Source: Bdellovibrio sp.
GTDB lineage: Bacteria; Bdellovibrionota; Bdellovibrionia; Bdellovibrionales; Bdellovibrionaceae
Direction: 5' to 3'
Assembly: GCA_003176075.1 (NCBI GenBank)
Contig: PSRN01000065.1
Location: forward strand, 1-6,330
DNA: 6,330 bases
The position numbers and the translations under genes were made by a program. How positions within the stretch are numbered: position 1 is the first letter of the stretch; each line of letters begins with the position of its first letter. The notes under the pieces were generated by a model. The model did no database searches and had not been told where the DNA came from. It saw only the letters and a list, made by a program, of their open reading frames with translations. Shown piece by piece: positions 6,004 through 6,330 of the stretch.

Positions 6004-6222
6004 TCACTCTTCGACGAGACGGATTGTTTTCATCGTGGGCCTCTTGGCCGGCCCCAAACCCCCTTCCTTTCGCGATCTATCCAGGAGGATCGCGAAGCCA
6101 AAGTTTTTGCACAGACAGAGTTCATAAGTTCCTGTCAGCGGCGATTCAGGGGTATTCTCTGGAACTTTGAAACTTTTCCAGCGACGGCGTGCCTGAACAG
6201 TTTTTTTCGCGGTGGCAATCAC
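6004..6222 (-). CDS. Doubtful small ORF (72 residues)
   Basis: A GTG start at 6222 opens 72 codons; AGGCGG lies only two bases upstream, too close for an ideal ribosome binding site. The product is basic at the N-terminus (TAKKTVQARRRWKSFKV) and has no signal peptide, membrane segment or motif that I recognise. Codon choice is not clearly non-coding. It sits between the FAD gene and a probable transposase tail, so it could be a remnant or spurious. The hairpin at 6069-6096 lies inside it. Confidence 0.22.
   Translation of the reverse strand: MIATAKKTVQARRRWKSFKVPENTPESPLTGTYELCLCKNFGFAILLDRSRKEGGLGPAKRPTMKTIRLVEE
6069..6096. repeat. Nine-base perfect inverted repeat (hairpin)
   Basis: TTCGCGATC (6069-6077) and GATCGCGAA (6088-6096) are perfectly complementary around a ten-base loop. 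It lies about 180 bases after the FAD gene stop. There is no T-run on either side, so a classical intrinsic terminator is unlikely. It could be a protein-binding palindrome or an RNA-stabilising stem. Confidence 0.5.
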
Positions 6223-6275
6223 AGCCGCCTAAAATGGCAAAACTTGTCTCATTAAAATTCCCTGACTGCAATTTC

Positions 6276-6330
6276 TCAGCGCAACTTTTCCTCCATCATG
6301 AACTCGTAAGGTGTCATCCAGTCAAGACAT
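6276..6330 (-). CDS. Probable transposase, C-terminal 17 residues only
   Basis: An open frame entering from the right edge ends CLDWMTPYEFMMEEKLR then TGA. The motif W-x-TPYE-F is common at the extreme C-terminus of rve-type (DDE) transposases of the IS3/IS481/IS30 kind, after the catalytic Glu. The rest lies outside the window, so the family cannot be fixed. Downstream, the minus-strand sequence TGAGACAAGTTTTGCC (6237-6252 on the plus strand) may belong to the element's end. The fragment is short, so a chance resemblance is possible. Confidence 0.35.
   Translation of the reverse strand, partial: CLDWMTPYEFMMEEKLR

Larger units (their letters stand above)
5889..6275. other. Intergenic stretch without a convincing gene
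   Basis: This 387-base stretch holds the GGTGCCAG motif (5889-5914), a strong hairpin (6069-6096) and one small doubtful ORF on the minus strand (6004-6222). The plus-strand ORF at 5906-6127 is Ser-rich and overlaps the hairpin and the minus ORF; it looks like a shadow. No tRNA or other RNA gene was recognised. Confidence 0.5.

Noticed and set aside
6037..6054. GGGCC/GGCCC stem as a terminator or operator
   Set aside because: The arms are only five bases and fall in a GC-rich stretch, so chance is likely; a C-rich tract rather than T-run follows.

Overview
The window looks like a chromosomal segment of a Gram-negative bacterium of moderate GC content (a little above 50% by eye). It carries the end of a subtilisin-like protease, two large GT-C-type integral membrane proteins and a flavin-dependent oxidoreductase, with a probable transposase tail at the right edge. 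The GTSQATA form of the protease active site and the gene mix would fit a delta-proteobacterial or Bdellovibrionota-like genome, but this is a weak guess; no rRNA or other marker gene is present.

Layout. 2-451 (+): C-terminal part of a secreted or periplasmic S8 serine protease. 452-500: a 49-base convergent gap opening with a GGTGCCAG motif. 501-4270 (-): two membrane proteins in one transcription unit, the upstream one TMTC-like (2444-4270) and the downstream one GT-C-like (501-2447), joined by an ATGA stop/start overlap. 4271-4397: divergent intergenic region. 4398-5888 (+): FAD-dependent oxidoreductase of the protoporphyrinogen oxidase/UDP-galactopyranose mutase-like superfamily. 5889-6275: mostly noncoding, opening with a second GGTGCCAG motif; it holds one hairpin and one doubtful small ORF. 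6276-6330 (-): last 17 codons of a probable transposase.

How the genes may work together. GT-C proteins use polyprenyl-phosphate sugars on the outer face of the inner membrane, and FAD enzymes of this type often sit in polysaccharide or glycolipid loci. The three central genes could therefore form a small surface-glycan or protein-glycosylation locus, although the divergent arrangement gives only circumstantial support.

The most notable signal is a family of short palindromic repeats inside the coding sequences. The unit is about 30 bases, with core GGTGCC-GAA-GGCACC, a left flank GCGGA and a right flank GACTTGGG. Copies or fragments occur in both membrane-protein genes and possibly in the FAD gene. 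They occur in both orientations, in more than one reading frame and in tandem, and never break the ORF. The unit contains no stop codon in any of the six frames and its period is a multiple of three. This resembles protein-coding palindromic elements such as the Rickettsia RPEs. It is the best candidate here for something undescribed.
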